This document shows, one piece after another, positions 44,306 to 53,612 of a DNA stretch of 64,000 bases (position 1 is the stretch's first letter; the number at the start of each line of letters is the position of its first letter). The position numbers and the translations under genes are program-made. Location of the stretch: positions 6,326,501-6,390,500 of the forward strand of contig NZ_CP128362.1 of the NCBI RefSeq assembly GCF_034274695.1, written 5' to 3'. The notes below the pieces were generated by a model. It worked only from the letters and a program-made list of their open reading frames with translations. It did no database searches and was not told where the DNA came from. The DNA is from Chitinophaga sp. LS1 (lineage in GTDB: Bacteria; Bacteroidota; Bacteroidia; Chitinophagales; Chitinophagaceae).

Positions 44306-44952
44306 CCGTCTTTCCAAATCGGTTATCAGCAAAGGATTAGTCTTAGCTAATTCTGTCAGTACTTCCTCCACAGCTGTTCTTGTATTGGATTTTTGAATCC
44401 GCTCAAGCTCAGCTGTGGTAATTCCTACTATTTGCAGGAAGGTGACCTCACCATTCGATGTATCTATACGATCTGCTTCCGGGTCTTTGATAAAAGCCAG
44501 ACCAGTAATATCTGTATCCGTTCAAGACGGATAGGCCCATTAGCTGGTATATACTGAAATTCCTCAAACCAATTACCGGAAGTAAATACATAGCGGGCCA
44601 GGTTGTTCATCATATTTATCACCCAGGTTGGCTTGTCCGGATCACCCGCAAATGGCGTTACACGCATAGTCAGTTCAAACCCCCATTTGCTGAATTCACC
44701 ACCTGCGGCTTTTTCGTTATAATACAATTCAGAAAAACCATAACTCACTATATGAAAATGTTCTTCCTGCTGATTGCTTTTGTAAATACTTGTGCCATCA
44801 AGTGGATCTTCCCCACCTGCTGCATAGTGTAACGGTGGGGCATAATGTGCTGGTTCCTGACCTGGGTAAATTTTATCTAACACATTGTCAATGGCCGTCC
44901 AACCAACAGTATCGTCCTAGGTAAACAAACTTTTATACGCTTCTGGTGTCAT
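44300..44952 (-). pseudogene. Suppressor-of-fused-like gene with two lesions
   Basis: From the ATG at 44952 the frame reads MTPEAYKSLFT, an in-frame TAG, then DDTVGWTAIDNVLDKIYPGQ and EPAHYAPPLHYAAGGEDPLDG: the SUFU-domain pattern. Around 44517-44521 one base is lost: after GPIRLER the correct continuation, TDITGLAFIKDPEADRID and later LERRS-stop, is in the next frame. Two independent lesions indicate an inactivated gene. SUFU-like proteins in bacteria are of unclear function and are frequent as immunity proteins to polymorphic toxins (recollection), which suggests a relic of such a locus. Confidence 0.85.
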
Positions 44953-44963
44953 AAAAATAAAGA

Positions 44964-45227
44964 ATGCCAATTTGCACAAAGGTAAACTCCTCATTAATGC
45001 GCAAGGTGTCAATTTCAGAAATGCGCCTGCTGCTTTGCTGTCTGACCATCGATCAGCAAGCACCTGATATGATCATTCTGGATGAACCGACGAACAACCT
45101 CGATATTCAGAATGTAGACATTCTCACAGCAGCCATCAATGCTTACGATGGTACATTGATCGTCATTTCGCATGATCAGTATTTCCTGGAAGAAGTACGT
45201 GCAGTCAGGGCAATCGAATTAAAATAA
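44964..45227 (+). pseudogene. C-terminal fragment of an ABC-F ATPase
   Basis: The frame reads SEMRLLLCCLTIDQQAPDMI, ILDEPTNNLDIQ (Walker B and D-loop), GTLIVISHDQYFLEE (H-loop) and ends VRAIELK. These are the last ~65 residues of an ABC-F protein. The LSGGE signature is corrupted (VSISE), and the rest of the gene is absent. A relic. Confidence 0.85.
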
Positions 45228-45230
45228 AAA

Positions 45231-45258
45231 ACCGTCCCGGCATCATCACCGGGACGGT
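45231..45258. terminator. Shared terminator between converging genes
   Basis: ACCGTCCCGG / CCGGGACGGT stem with T-tracts on both sides. Confidence 0.9.
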
Positions 45259-45280
45259 ATTAACCTATGTTCACACAATT

Positions 45281-47665
45281 TTATTGTACAATAATCTTGT
45301 GTGACTGACCGCCAGCGGATATGATATAAATCCCCTTAGGCCATCCTGAAACGTCCAGTTGCAGTTGGTTTACATCCTGTTTCAGGAGTGTGGTATACAT
45401 GGCTTGTCCGTTCATACTGTATACGCGCAGTACGGTAGGTGATTTAATACCTTGTACCTGTATGTTGAGGATGTTCGATGTTGGATTTGGAGAAGTGTTT
45501 AGTGAGAAATCAACAACTGCTGTTGTGGTTTTCTTTGCAGATGCGGTAGTTACGGCAGTCACATCACCTCCATGAATCACAACTTCCCACAATGAAATGC
45601 CATAAACCGTAGCACGTTTCAATCCATATAAACGTACGTATCGGGCATTTACTGCCGGGAAACTAACGGTTTCCGTGCCCCCTGTACCATTCGTCACGAC
45701 TTTTTGTACTGTCCAGTTAAGCGTATCTAAAGCCGTCTCAATACGATAGCTGGTCGCATACGCGGCTTCCCATTTGAGCACCACTTCTGACACAGAATGC
45801 ACCGTATCAAGGTCTACCCTTACCCATTGGCTATCCTTGAATGCAGATGACCATCTGGTAGTCGAATCATTTCCATCAAATGCATAAATGGCAGGGAAAT
45901 CAGCTGTCTCTATAGAAGAAGCAACTGCCTCTTTGCCTGCGGCTAAATCTTCAGCCTGTAAGACGAAGTTAACCCAGTTCAGGTTGAACTGATCACTATC
46001 CATATAGACTTTCAGCACCTTTTTACCCGTGGTCAGCACCGGCGTAGTCACATTCACGGTAGTCCATGTCTGCCAGCCACCAGTAGTAGGTACACTGATC
46101 GTACCAGTAAAGTTCTGTCCATCCAGTTCAGCATGGAAAGCCTTGCCGGTAGCAGTGGTGGCAACCCGCGCCTGGAAGGTATATACACCAGCCTGGGTAA
46201 TATTAACCGTATATTCCAGGTATTCAGTCGTGTGCAATGCCCCCACGTCATAGCCGCCGTTAGCATCCGTACAGCTTTCAATATCTACACTTTCAGTAGT
46301 TCTGTACTGTCCCAGTGTATTGCCTGCATCATAGTCATGATACGCAACCCCTTCACCGCCATTATCAAAATTTTCCGCTTCAATTTTTCCGGGAATGGTC
46401 CATGCGCTGCCACCATACGGGCTTTGCGCAGCACTACCATATACCTCCAGTTCATAGATAGAATAGCCATAAGCGGTAGATCTGGCCGTACCGTAAATGC
46501 GTACATAGCGGCCGGTGCCACTGAGACCTGTTACATCATTGGTCAGCGTGGTATTGCCACTTACAGATTTAATCGTTGTCCAGGTATTCGCATCCGCAGA
46601 TACCTGTATCTGATATGCAGTAGCAGATGCTGTTTCCCAGGTGATCTTTACTTCGTTGATGTCATAATTCGCACCAAGGTCTACATACACCCATTGCGGA
46701 TCGCTATAGGCCGAGGACCAGCGGGTGGTGTAACTGCCATCAGTAGCATTACCAGCTACATAGGTCGTACTGGTTTCTACAGAAGAAGCTATGGCTGTTT
46801 TGCCTTTGGCCAGGTTCTGCGGCACATGTGTACTACCAGAACATACGGTACCTAAGGTGCTGTAAATAGAATTGATATCACCATATTCGGTAGCAATATC
46901 CCAGATCATAATCCCACCATGAGACTTTGCTAAGGTCGCCTTTTGAATATGCTCTGCCGTATTATTGTCTGAACTATAAAAAGGTACGCCCAGCATGCGT
47001 TTGCTTTGCGGTACGCCCCTTGATGTCCAGTAAGACACAGAGCTGCTGGCCAGACTGTAATTACCATAGCACATAATGTTCACGAGATCCAGCATGGAGA
47101 CGTCATCATAGTGATCACCATTGTTGGCTGCACTCTCGGAAACCGCGGCGGTAAACAGTTTGCCCATGCCGTGGATCTTAGTACCCAGGGCCGTCGCCAG
47201 TGCATTCCACTTAGCCTTGGTAGTAGGGTATTCCCAATCCAGGTCAATGCCGTCCAGGTTGTACTGGGTGATCAGGTTTCCGCAGGCCGTGGCGAGGTTA
47301 TTGATATAAGTGCTATTACCGGAGATGGTTTCGAATGGCGTGTTGCTGGGTGAAGAATCCAGCCAGCCTCCGATAGACAACAACACTTTTACATTGGCAG
47401 CATGTGCACGTGTCACAAGGTCGGTCAATGAAGAGCTATTGTCTACAGCACCAATTTTACCATCGGTGCCCGGAATGGCAAAAGCATACATAATATGCGT
47501 GTATTTGGTATAGTCGATCTTCGAAGGGCTGTTGATGTAGTAACTACCTCCGGCTACCCACGAAGGGTAATACCCTACGATGTTGTAACATGATACCTGT
47601 GAGAAGCATTTCACAGAGAGCATGACGAGGAATAAAAGAATGATTACTTTGAGTTTTTGCATCAT
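45281..47665 (-). CDS. Multi-domain GH18 chitinase secreted by T9SS
   Basis: 794 residues from the ATG at 47665 (or 47662); the longer open frame upstream would include the promoter. Signal peptide ending CFSQ. GH18 domain (about 25-285) with the catalytic DGIDLDWEYP. Then an F5/8-type C (CBM32-like) domain, with WVYVDLGANYDINEVKITWE (about 295-430), a CBM6/35-like domain (IEAENFDNGG, EYLEYTVNITQAG; about 440-575), a second F5/8-type C domain (WVRVDLDTVHSVSEVVLKWE; about 580-705) and a type IX sorting tail (SPNPTSNILNIQVQG ... GIYIISAGGQSHKIIVQ). Hydrolyses chitin outside the cell. Stands alone with a clear promoter and terminator. Confidence 0.95.
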   Translation of the reverse strand: MMQKLKVIILLFLVMLSVKCFSQVSCYNIVGYYPSWVAGGSYYINSPSKIDYTKYTHIMYAFAIPGTDGKIGAVDNSSSLTDLVTRAHAANVKVLLSIGGWLDSSPSNTPFETISGNSTYINNLATACGNLITQYNLDGIDLDWEYPTTKAKWNALATALGTKIHGMGKLFTAAVSESAANNGDHYDDVSMLDLVNIMCYGNYSLASSSVSYWTSRGVPQSKRMLGVPFYSSDNNTAEHIQKATLAKSHGGIMIWDIATEYGDINSIYSTLGTVCSGSTHVPQNLAKGKTAIASSVETSTTYVAGNATDGSYTTRWSSAYSDPQWVYVDLGANYDINEVKITWETASATAYQIQVSADANTWTTIKSVSGNTTLTNDVTGLSGTGRYVRIYGTARSTAYGYSIYELEVYGSAAQSPYGGSAWTIPGKIEAENFDNGGEGVAYHDYDAGNTLGQYRTTESVDIESCTDANGGYDVGALHTTEYLEYTVNITQAGVYTFQARVATTATGKAFHAELDGQNFTGTISVPTTGGWQTWTTVNVTTPVLTTGKKVLKVYMDSDQFNLNWVNFVLQAEDLAAGKEAVASSIETADFPAIYAFDGNDSTTRWSSAFKDSQWVRVDLDTVHSVSEVVLKWEAAYATSYRIETALDTLNWTVQKVVTNGTGGTETVSFPAVNARYVRLYGLKRATVYGISLWEVVIHGGDVTAVTTASAKKTTTAVVDFSLNTSPNPTSNILNIQVQGIKSPTVLRVYSMNGQAMYTTLLKQDVNQLQLDVSGWPKGIYIISAGGQSHKIIVQ

Positions 47666-47722
47666 GAGATGTTTAATGGTTTTTCTGTTGAATGAGGGAA
47701 ATTGATGAACATAGGCATGATT

Positions 47723-47753
47723 CAAATATAATTGTTTATAATGTATTATCAAA
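47723..47753 (-). promoter_or_regulatory. Chitinase promoter
   Basis: Minus-strand TTTG (47753-47750), 19-bp spacer and TATATTTG (47730-47723): a full match to the Bacteroidota -33/-7 pattern, about 58 bp before the start codon. Confidence 0.8.
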
Positions 47754-47765
47754 TCAGATATTAAT

Positions 47766-48491
47766 ATGAATAGCCTGTATAAATCGGGCACCAGCGGGCT
47801 TGTACTGCCTGTTCCCAACAAAGCTGCTTTCCCGCCGGAGTACCGGGATAAGAGCCGGCTTACTTACTATTCCAGTTTGTTTAACAGCATTGAAATCAAT
47901 AGCTCATTCTATAAAGTACCTAAAGGTAGTACGGTAAAAAAATGGACGGAAGAAGTACCTCCTCATTTCGTATTTACCTACAAATTATGGCAGGAAATTA
48001 CCCATGTAAAAGGGTTCGCATTTAATCCCAAAGATGTGTTAAATTTCATGACTGTCATTGATCAGTCAGGGGATCAGAAAGGTTGTTTGCTGGTACAGTT
48101 TCCTCCCTCCCTGACCATCGACGCCTTTAGCCAGGTAGAATCTCTGCTGTCGCTGATTTCAGAATGGAAAGTAGCATTGGAGTTCAGACATTCCAGCTGG
48201 TATATCAGCGAAACGTTTGAGTTGGCCGACGAATACGGCGCCAGTGTAGTCCTGCACGATATTCCGAAATCAAAAAATACCCGGTTAAATAACAAAGCCA
48301 ATTTTGTTTATCTTCGGTTTCACGGTCCGGCTGGCGACTATAAGGGAGGTTATACCCATGCACAGCTGGAACAACAAGCTTTACAGATCAAAGAATGGAT
48401 GAGAGATGGAAAAGAGGTGTATGTGTATTTCAATAACACCATCGGGGATGCAATTACTAATCTGATGACATTGAATGCATTGATCGGTTAA
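47766..48491 (+). CDS. DUF72 family protein
   Basis: 241 residues. TIM-barrel-like DUF72 with the hallmarks YYSSLFNSIEINSSFYKVP, FTYKLWQEITH, LVQFPPSLTI, VALEFRHSSW, the segment FVYLRFHGPAGDYKGGYTH and VYVYFNNTIGDA near the end. Its function is unknown, although the fold suggests a nuclease or sugar-isomerase-like enzyme. Divergent from the chitinase gene. Complete. Confidence 0.92.
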   Translation: MNSLYKSGTSGLVLPVPNKAAFPPEYRDKSRLTYYSSLFNSIEINSSFYKVPKGSTVKKWTEEVPPHFVFTYKLWQEITHVKGFAFNPKDVLNFMTVIDQSGDQKGCLLVQFPPSLTIDAFSQVESLLSLISEWKVALEFRHSSWYISETFELADEYGASVVLHDIPKSKNTRLNNKANFVYLRFHGPAGDYKGGYTHAQLEQQALQIKEWMRDGKEVYVYFNNTIGDAITNLMTLNALIG

Positions 48492-48513
48492 ACGGAAAAA
48501 AATATCCCTATAT

Positions 48514-49626
48514 ATGAAAAAATTTATCGCAACCATTTGTTGCTGTTGCGCCCTGTACCAAAGTCACGCCCAGGACAGTGTCCTCTTTAAAAGGCTGGCC
48601 CGGACAGAAAACTGGCAGGACATAATCACTGTCACCACAGTGCCTGACACCTTATCAGCTTCCGCATTGAATTACCTGGGTATCGCTTATCAAATGTTAT
48701 CACAGGACAATATGGCGATCACCATCTTTGACAAGGCCAGTGCCAAAGCACCGAAAGATCCCCGCTCCTATTACCTGAAAGGCACTATGCTCAATCTGAG
48801 GCAAAAATACAGAGAGGCGATTCCCGTATTCGAAAAGGCACAGGACTGCGATGTCAGTGCCCGCAACTATGTAGGATTGGGTATTGCCTATCGTGGGTTA
48901 AATAAAATTCCCCAGGCGCTGGATATGTTAACAAAAGCAAGCGAACTACCCGATGACGACGGCCATGCCAATGTCATGATAGGCCAGATTTATTCTGAAC
49001 AGAATGATAATGAAAAAGCGCTGGCTGTTTATTACAAGGTGAAAGATAAACTGGCCAAAGATGGGGAGGACTACCAGACTGCCTGCATCGGCATCTGTGA
49101 TCTTGAAATCAAAGAAGGCAGACATGAGCTGGCCTTGCCGGTAGTGCAGGAATTGTTGGAAATAGACACAGCGAATTACATAGCGATGACCAAAATGGTC
49201 CAGATCTGCTATCAGGATAAGGATTATATAACAGGCGACAGATACAAGGCGAAATTGTACGCGGCACAGCGGGACGGTAACCTGGACGGAGAGCTGAATG
49301 ACAGGTTTTGTATTGACTACTTTAAATGGAATAAGAAGAACGTGGTTGTATATGAAAGATATGAGCATGGTACATCCGACAAAATTTATAACAAGATCAT
49401 TTTTACTATCATGGATCATCCTGACTCCGTTGAAAGGACGATCCAGACAGAATATGCTCTTCCTATTGAAGAAAGCAAACCTTATATACTCTGCGGAACA
49501 GATAACGATGGCCATACCAACTACGGCCTGAGATTCGATGACAATACACAGTATGAAGAACTGAAAACGGCCGTGCTGAAAATACTGGATAATAAAAAAC
49601 AAGCTGTAGCAGGTAGTGCTCATTAG
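48514..49626 (+). CDS. Exported TPR protein
   Basis: 370 residues. Signal peptide MKKFIATICCCCALYQSHAQ (cysteine-rich but without a clear lipobox). Five to six tetratricopeptide-like repeats (LNYLGIAYQMLSQDNMAITI, DPRSYYLKGTMLNLRQKYRE, YVGLGIAYRGLNKIPQALDM, EQNDNEKALAVYYK, GRHELALPVVQELLEI) cover about 45-235. A non-repeat C-terminal domain follows (about 245-360). A periplasmic adaptor is likely. It starts 22 bp after the DUF72 gene, so the two may be co-transcribed. Confidence 0.82.
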   Translation: MKKFIATICCCCALYQSHAQDSVLFKRLARTENWQDIITVTTVPDTLSASALNYLGIAYQMLSQDNMAITIFDKASAKAPKDPRSYYLKGTMLNLRQKYREAIPVFEKAQDCDVSARNYVGLGIAYRGLNKIPQALDMLTKASELPDDDGHANVMIGQIYSEQNDNEKALAVYYKVKDKLAKDGEDYQTACIGICDLEIKEGRHELALPVVQELLEIDTANYIAMTKMVQICYQDKDYITGDRYKAKLYAAQRDGNLDGELNDRFCIDYFKWNKKNVVVYERYEHGTSDKIYNKIIFTIMDHPDSVERTIQTEYALPIEESKPYILCGTDNDGHTNYGLRFDDNTQYEELKTAVLKILDNKKQAVAGSAH

Positions 49627-49629
49627 GAT

Positions 49630-49637
49630 TATCTTTG
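49630..49637 (+). promoter_or_regulatory. Probable -7 box of the DUF2461 gene
   Basis: TATCTTTG, 20 bp before the start. The -33 element would lie in the end of the preceding gene and is not obvious. Confidence 0.45.
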
Positions 49638-49656
49638 CCATTCAATTTTCATTGTC

Positions 49657-50346
49657 ATGGCAAAACAATCACAGGTGATAATACCTGCATCCGGATACGA
49701 TTTTCTGGAGAAATTAAGAAAGAATAATAACCGCGAATGGTTTAATGAGCATAAAATAGCTTACCAGCAGGAGCTGCTGCATATTGAAAACTTTGCTGAA
49801 GCCCTGTTGGCTAAAATGAATGTACACGACCTGATTGAAACCCCATCCGGTAAAAAAAGCCTTTACCGCATTTATAGGGATACCCGCTTTTCCCAGGATA
49901 AAACACCTTACAAAACACATTGGAGTGGTAGCTTTAAACGTGCGACAAAACAGCGCAGGGGTGGGTATTATTTTCATATAGAAAAGGGGAATAGCTTTGT
50001 AGCAGGTGGATTCTTTGCCCCTGTACCGGCTGATCTGAAACTGATCAGGGACGACATCGCCTTTGATCCTGCGCCCTTGCAAAAAATCATACACAGTAAA
50101 ACATTCACTTCTGCTTTTGGTACATTACAAGGGGAGCAGTTAAAGACGGCTCCAAAAGGTTATCCTGCAGACCATGAAGCCATAGATCTGTTGAGGTATA
50201 AACAATATCTGTTGATCAGGAGATTTACGGATGAGGAAGTAATGGAAGCATCTTTCCTGGAAGAAGCCAATAAAACATATAAGGCGATGCGCCCGTTTTT
50301 TGATTATATGAGCGAGGTACTGACCTCTAATAGCAACGGGGAATAA
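49657..50346 (+). CDS. DUF2461 family protein
   Basis: 229 residues. Family features are clear: FLEKLRKNNNREWFNEHKI, the segment SLYRIYRDTRFSQDKTPYKT, RGGYYFHIEKGNSFVAGGF, and LIRDDIAFDPAPLQKII. The function is unknown; members are cytosolic single-domain proteins. Full length and followed by a short hairpin and the beta-lactamase-like gene. Confidence 0.92.
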   Translation: MAKQSQVIIPASGYDFLEKLRKNNNREWFNEHKIAYQQELLHIENFAEALLAKMNVHDLIETPSGKKSLYRIYRDTRFSQDKTPYKTHWSGSFKRATKQRRGGYYFHIEKGNSFVAGGFFAPVPADLKLIRDDIAFDPAPLQKIIHSKTFTSAFGTLQGEQLKTAPKGYPADHEAIDLLRYKQYLLIRRFTDEEVMEASFLEEANKTYKAMRPFFDYMSEVLTSNSNGE

Positions 50347-50354
50347 TTCAGGAC

Positions 50355-50380
50355 TACCGTAATTCGGTAAGATTTTTTAT
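50355..50380 (+). terminator. Short hairpin after the DUF2461 gene
   Basis: TACCG / CGGTA stem, five-base loop, then GATTTTTTAT. Only 10 bp before the next start codon. Confidence 0.5.
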
Positions 50381-50389
50381 CTTACCAAT

Positions 50390-51253
50390 ATGAAGTATTT
50401 CTTTCTTGCGCTTTTGCTCCCAACTCTCGCCTTCGCCCAGCACGACCCAAAGCTGGAAAACGGCCTCCGCGATGTGATCTCCGGTTTTCATGGGGATGTA
50501 GGTATTTATGTCCGTAACCTGAAAACCGGCCACTACGCCGAGATCAATGCAGACAGCATCTTCCCTACCGCCAGCATCGTAAAGGTGCCTATACTGGTAG
50601 GCGTATTTGACAAGATAGAGAAAGGGGAACTCCAATACCACCAGCCACTCATATACAGGGACAGCGCCAAATACGGAGGCTCCGGTATTATGCAATATTT
50701 TAAAGACAGTTCAGACACAGAACTAAGCGTTCTCCTCGCCCTCATGATGTCGTACAGCGACAACACGGCTTCCCTATGGAACCAGTCCCTCGCCGGCGGT
50801 GGCGAACGTATTAACCAGCTCATGGAGCAGTACGGTCTGCACGTCACAAAAGTGAACTCCCGTACAGCCGGCAGACAGGAAATATGGAAAATCTACGGCT
50901 GGGGCATGACAACTCCCCGTGAGATGACCACCCTGATGATCAAAATCCGCAATGGAGAAATCATCAGTAAATCCGCTTCTGAAAGAATGTACCGGCTCAT
51001 GACCCATCCTTATTATGACGAAGGGGCTATCTCCGCCATTCCTCCATATGTACAGGCTGCTCACAAATCTGGCGCAGTAGACGAATCCAGATCGGAAGTC
51101 GTATATGTGAATGCCCCACATGGAGAATATGCTTTCTATATCGGCACGAAGAATATTGCCGACAAAAGCTGGACGGATGACAATGAAGCGTCTATCCTGA
51201 TCAGGAAAGTCTCCAAATACCTGTGGGAATACTTTGAAAATAAAAAGGCATGA
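50390..51253 (+). CDS. Class A beta-lactamase-like serine hydrolase
   Basis: 287 residues. A signal peptide (ending AFAQ) is followed by a serine hydrolase domain with the class A motifs: Ser62-x-x-Lys in TASIVKVPI, SDN (Ser123) in SYSDNTAS and Lys-Ser-Gly (Lys226) in AHKSGAVDE. The omega-loop glutamate is not certain; RTAGRQEIWKIYGWGMTTPR lies where it should be. It could be a true beta-lactamase or a related peptidoglycan or ester hydrolase. Periplasmic. It is followed 19 bp later by a DoxX gene, which may be co-transcribed. Confidence 0.85.
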   Translation: MKYFFLALLLPTLAFAQHDPKLENGLRDVISGFHGDVGIYVRNLKTGHYAEINADSIFPTASIVKVPILVGVFDKIEKGELQYHQPLIYRDSAKYGGSGIMQYFKDSSDTELSVLLALMMSYSDNTASLWNQSLAGGGERINQLMEQYGLHVTKVNSRTAGRQEIWKIYGWGMTTPREMTTLMIKIRNGEIISKSASERMYRLMTHPYYDEGAISAIPPYVQAAHKSGAVDESRSEVVYVNAPHGEYAFYIGTKNIADKSWTDDNEASILIRKVSKYLWEYFENKKA

Positions 51254-51272
51254 TATTTAGACTACAAAAAAC

Positions 51273-51659
51273 ATGATCCGTAATATATTTCGCATTTTAC
51301 TTGGCTTATTTCTGATTTTCGCAGGTGTTGGCCACCTGAGTTTCGCCCGATATGAATTCCAGGCACAGGTGCCTTCATTTGTGCCATTGAATGCAGATTT
51401 AGTGGTACTGCTCTCTGGGGTAGTAGAAATTCTGATCGGCCTTGCCCTGATATTTGTCCGGAAATACCGCGTACAGGTAGGCTGGCTGATTGCGCTATTC
51501 TTTGTACTGGTATTCCCGGGCAATATCGCACAGTACATCCATCACAGGGATGCATTTGGGCTGAATACAGATAGTTTAAGGCTGATAAGACTGTTCTTCC
51601 AGCCGGTATTAATTCTTTGGGTATTATGGAGCACTAATGCACTACGACGATTTTCCTGA
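51273..51659 (+). CDS. DoxX family membrane protein
   Basis: 128 residues with four helices (ILLGLFLIFAGVGHLSFARY, LVVLLSGVVEILIGLALIF, GWLIALFFVLVFPGNIAQYI, FFQPVLILWVLWS). FAGVGHL and NIAQYIHHRDAFGL fit the DoxX subgroup, whose role is poorly defined (redox or efflux-linked). Its last 26 bp overlap the end of the converging pectate lyase-like gene. Confidence 0.88.
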   Translation: MIRNIFRILLGLFLIFAGVGHLSFARYEFQAQVPSFVPLNADLVVLLSGVVEILIGLALIFVRKYRVQVGWLIALFFVLVFPGNIAQYIHHRDAFGLNTDSLRLIRLFFQPVLILWVLWSTNALRRFS

Positions 51660-53220
51660 TTTGGGTATTTTTACCTGACATGGAAATAACTCTTAGCAGG
51701 TAATTTCCCGAAGGCAGTTCCGCTGTGCTGATATTAAAAATAGGCCCTGTACTGTTTGTGCTTTTTAAAACTTTACCATTCATATTGACCACTTCCACCA
51801 GGAAAGGAGCGTTTGCTCCAACCCGCACAGTCACTGAAGATGCTGCAGGATTAGGAAACACCCTAATAAACGCTTTCTCTCCATCATTTGGCACCTTTAT
51901 ATTTCGTAATAGCGAAGCATCCGCCAGGCAATTGATGTAGTGCTCTAAATTCGTATACCCATCCGTATTCAACGTCTTCCCATCCGCTGCACTGTCAGGG
52001 TTCAAACCATATCGCACCTCCCACACATCCGGTATTCCATCTCTATCTGTATCCGTCTGCACCACGCCACCATTCACAACACCCGGTCCGCCCGTAGGCA
52101 ACAGATTCTCATTTGTAAATGTGGTAATGGTGATTCCACAGGTTCCCAACGACGCCAGTTCACTGATCATAATAGAATCCACCTGATCCCTCTTTGGAAT
52201 ATTCGCCCCTGCGCCTTGCAATACAATACTATATGCCTGCTGCGCACTTACAACATTCCCGCTATCCGGCTGAATAGGATATGCAAACGGCACCGTCATC
52301 CAGTTTACCGCCCTGTCTCCCACTCCGTAATCAAACTGCTCCAACAACCTGCCACTCAGCGTACCATCCTGTATACTATCATAATAATTTCCTGCACCAT
52401 ACGTGCTGAAATTGAGATTTCCCCTTATAAAAGGAGCCGTATGATTATTCACCGCAGGTCCTGCAATAAAGAAATTATTGATAATATTTGCGGCAGAAGC
52501 ACCTTCTGAATCACCTAAAATATACGCCCCGCCATCGCCCCAATTGTAAACGATATTATTGACAAACTCGTTCTTACCCTTTACTTTGGGATTCCTTGTC
52601 TTATTGTCTATATACAAATTGCGATACAGCGACACGCCTCCATTTGTCTGGATCAAACCACCGCAGGAATGGCTCCACAACCCCTGGCCGATAATTGAAT
52701 GCTGAATGGTAATATTCCCGGGTTCGGAGTTCTTACTATCCCAATTAATTGAAAAATTCTCATCGCGGCCCCAGCTCACAGAAAGGTGATCAAAGATCAT
52801 ATTGATGCCGTTGGCAATCCCCAGCGCATCCTTGCCACTATCCCCATTAACCCCCATCCGCACGCGGAGATAACGGGTAATCGTATTACTGGCATTGGAA
52901 TAAGACATGCCATTCCCATACACCACAATCCCATCTCCGGGTGCTGTCTGCCCCGCAATGGTGATGTTTTGAGACACCACAATCCGGGTATCGATATTAA
53001 TAATTCCGCCTACCTCAAACACTACAATCCGGTTAGGCTGACTCACCGCATCGCGCAAAGACCCGCTTCCGCTATCGTTCAGATTGGTCACGATGTACAC
53101 ATCACCTCCCCGGCCACCGGTAGCAAAGCGTCCGAACCCTTCCGCACCGGGGAAGGACAATGTTTGGGCAAATAAAGCATTGGAAATGCATAAGAATGCA
53201 AAGAGTAACAGTTTTTTCAT
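51634..53220 (-). CDS. Pectate lyase-like protein with T9SS sorting tail
   Basis: 528 residues. Signal peptide ending LFAQ, then a beta-helix of the PL1 pectate lyase type starting FPGAEGFGRFATGGRGGDVY and containing GDGIVVYGNG, ITRYLRVRMG and MIFDHLSVSWGRDENFSINW. A thrombospondin-3-like calcium motif (DTDRDGIPDVWEVRYGLNPD, about 393-412) follows. The C-terminal type IX sorting domain is clear (VFPNPAASSVTVRVG ... GNYLLRVISMSGKNTQIRKI). Likely cleaves pectin outside the cell by beta-elimination. The gene overlaps the DoxX gene tail-to-tail. Confidence 0.9.
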   Translation of the reverse strand: MKKLLLFAFLCISNALFAQTLSFPGAEGFGRFATGGRGGDVYIVTNLNDSGSGSLRDAVSQPNRIVVFEVGGIINIDTRIVVSQNITIAGQTAPGDGIVVYGNGMSYSNASNTITRYLRVRMGVNGDSGKDALGIANGINMIFDHLSVSWGRDENFSINWDSKNSEPGNITIQHSIIGQGLWSHSCGGLIQTNGGVSLYRNLYIDNKTRNPKVKGKNEFVNNIVYNWGDGGAYILGDSEGASAANIINNFFIAGPAVNNHTAPFIRGNLNFSTYGAGNYYDSIQDGTLSGRLLEQFDYGVGDRAVNWMTVPFAYPIQPDSGNVVSAQQAYSIVLQGAGANIPKRDQVDSIMISELASLGTCGITITTFTNENLLPTGGPGVVNGGVVQTDTDRDGIPDVWEVRYGLNPDSAADGKTLNTDGYTNLEHYINCLADASLLRNIKVPNDGEKAFIRVFPNPAASSVTVRVGANAPFLVEVVNMNGKVLKSTNSTGPIFNISTAELPSGNYLLRVISMSGKNTQIRKIVVVH

Positions 53221-53324
53221 AGTAAACGTGGGTTAAAACACGACTATAAAAATACCCACTGTTCCTGCTGTGGAATTGCCGACATATGGCCTGTCTTTTG
53301 CCTTACTATACTAAACTCAAACAT

Positions 53325-53612
53325 ATGACCAGGCAAATCACAATTAACTTAGATGGGCAACAGTTTATGCTGGACCTGGAATTCGAACAACGCGATCATT
53401 CCATCGTCTATCATGTAACTCCAAACAAGCATTTCAGTCATCAGATCCCGGCAGGATTTGAAATGATTCAAAATGATATAGATAAGGAGAGTGCTCCTAC
53501 TTATGATGAATCAGCTTTAAGCGAACAGGGCAGACATATTGCTGAAACAATCAGTCAGCAAATCAGTATGTTGCCACCTCAGTTCAGAGGCGGAAAACCT
53601 GTTGAAGCATAA
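53325..53612 (+). CDS. Small hypothetical protein
   Basis: 95 residues from the ATG at 53325; the longer upstream frame looks non-coding. Sequence TRQITINLDGQQFMLDLEFE, then HQIPAGFEMIQND and GRHIAETISQQISML. A beta-rich acidic cytosolic protein. I recognise no family. Its last 34 bp overlap the converging radical SAM gene. Confidence 0.65.
   Translation: MTRQITINLDGQQFMLDLEFEQRDHSIVYHVTPNKHFSHQIPAGFEMIQNDIDKESAPTYDESALSEQGRHIAETISQQISMLPPQFRGGKPVEA

Noticed and set aside
50390..51253. Acquired antibiotic-resistance cassette
   Set aside because: The beta-lactamase-like gene has no mobile context, and its codon use fits the neighbours.
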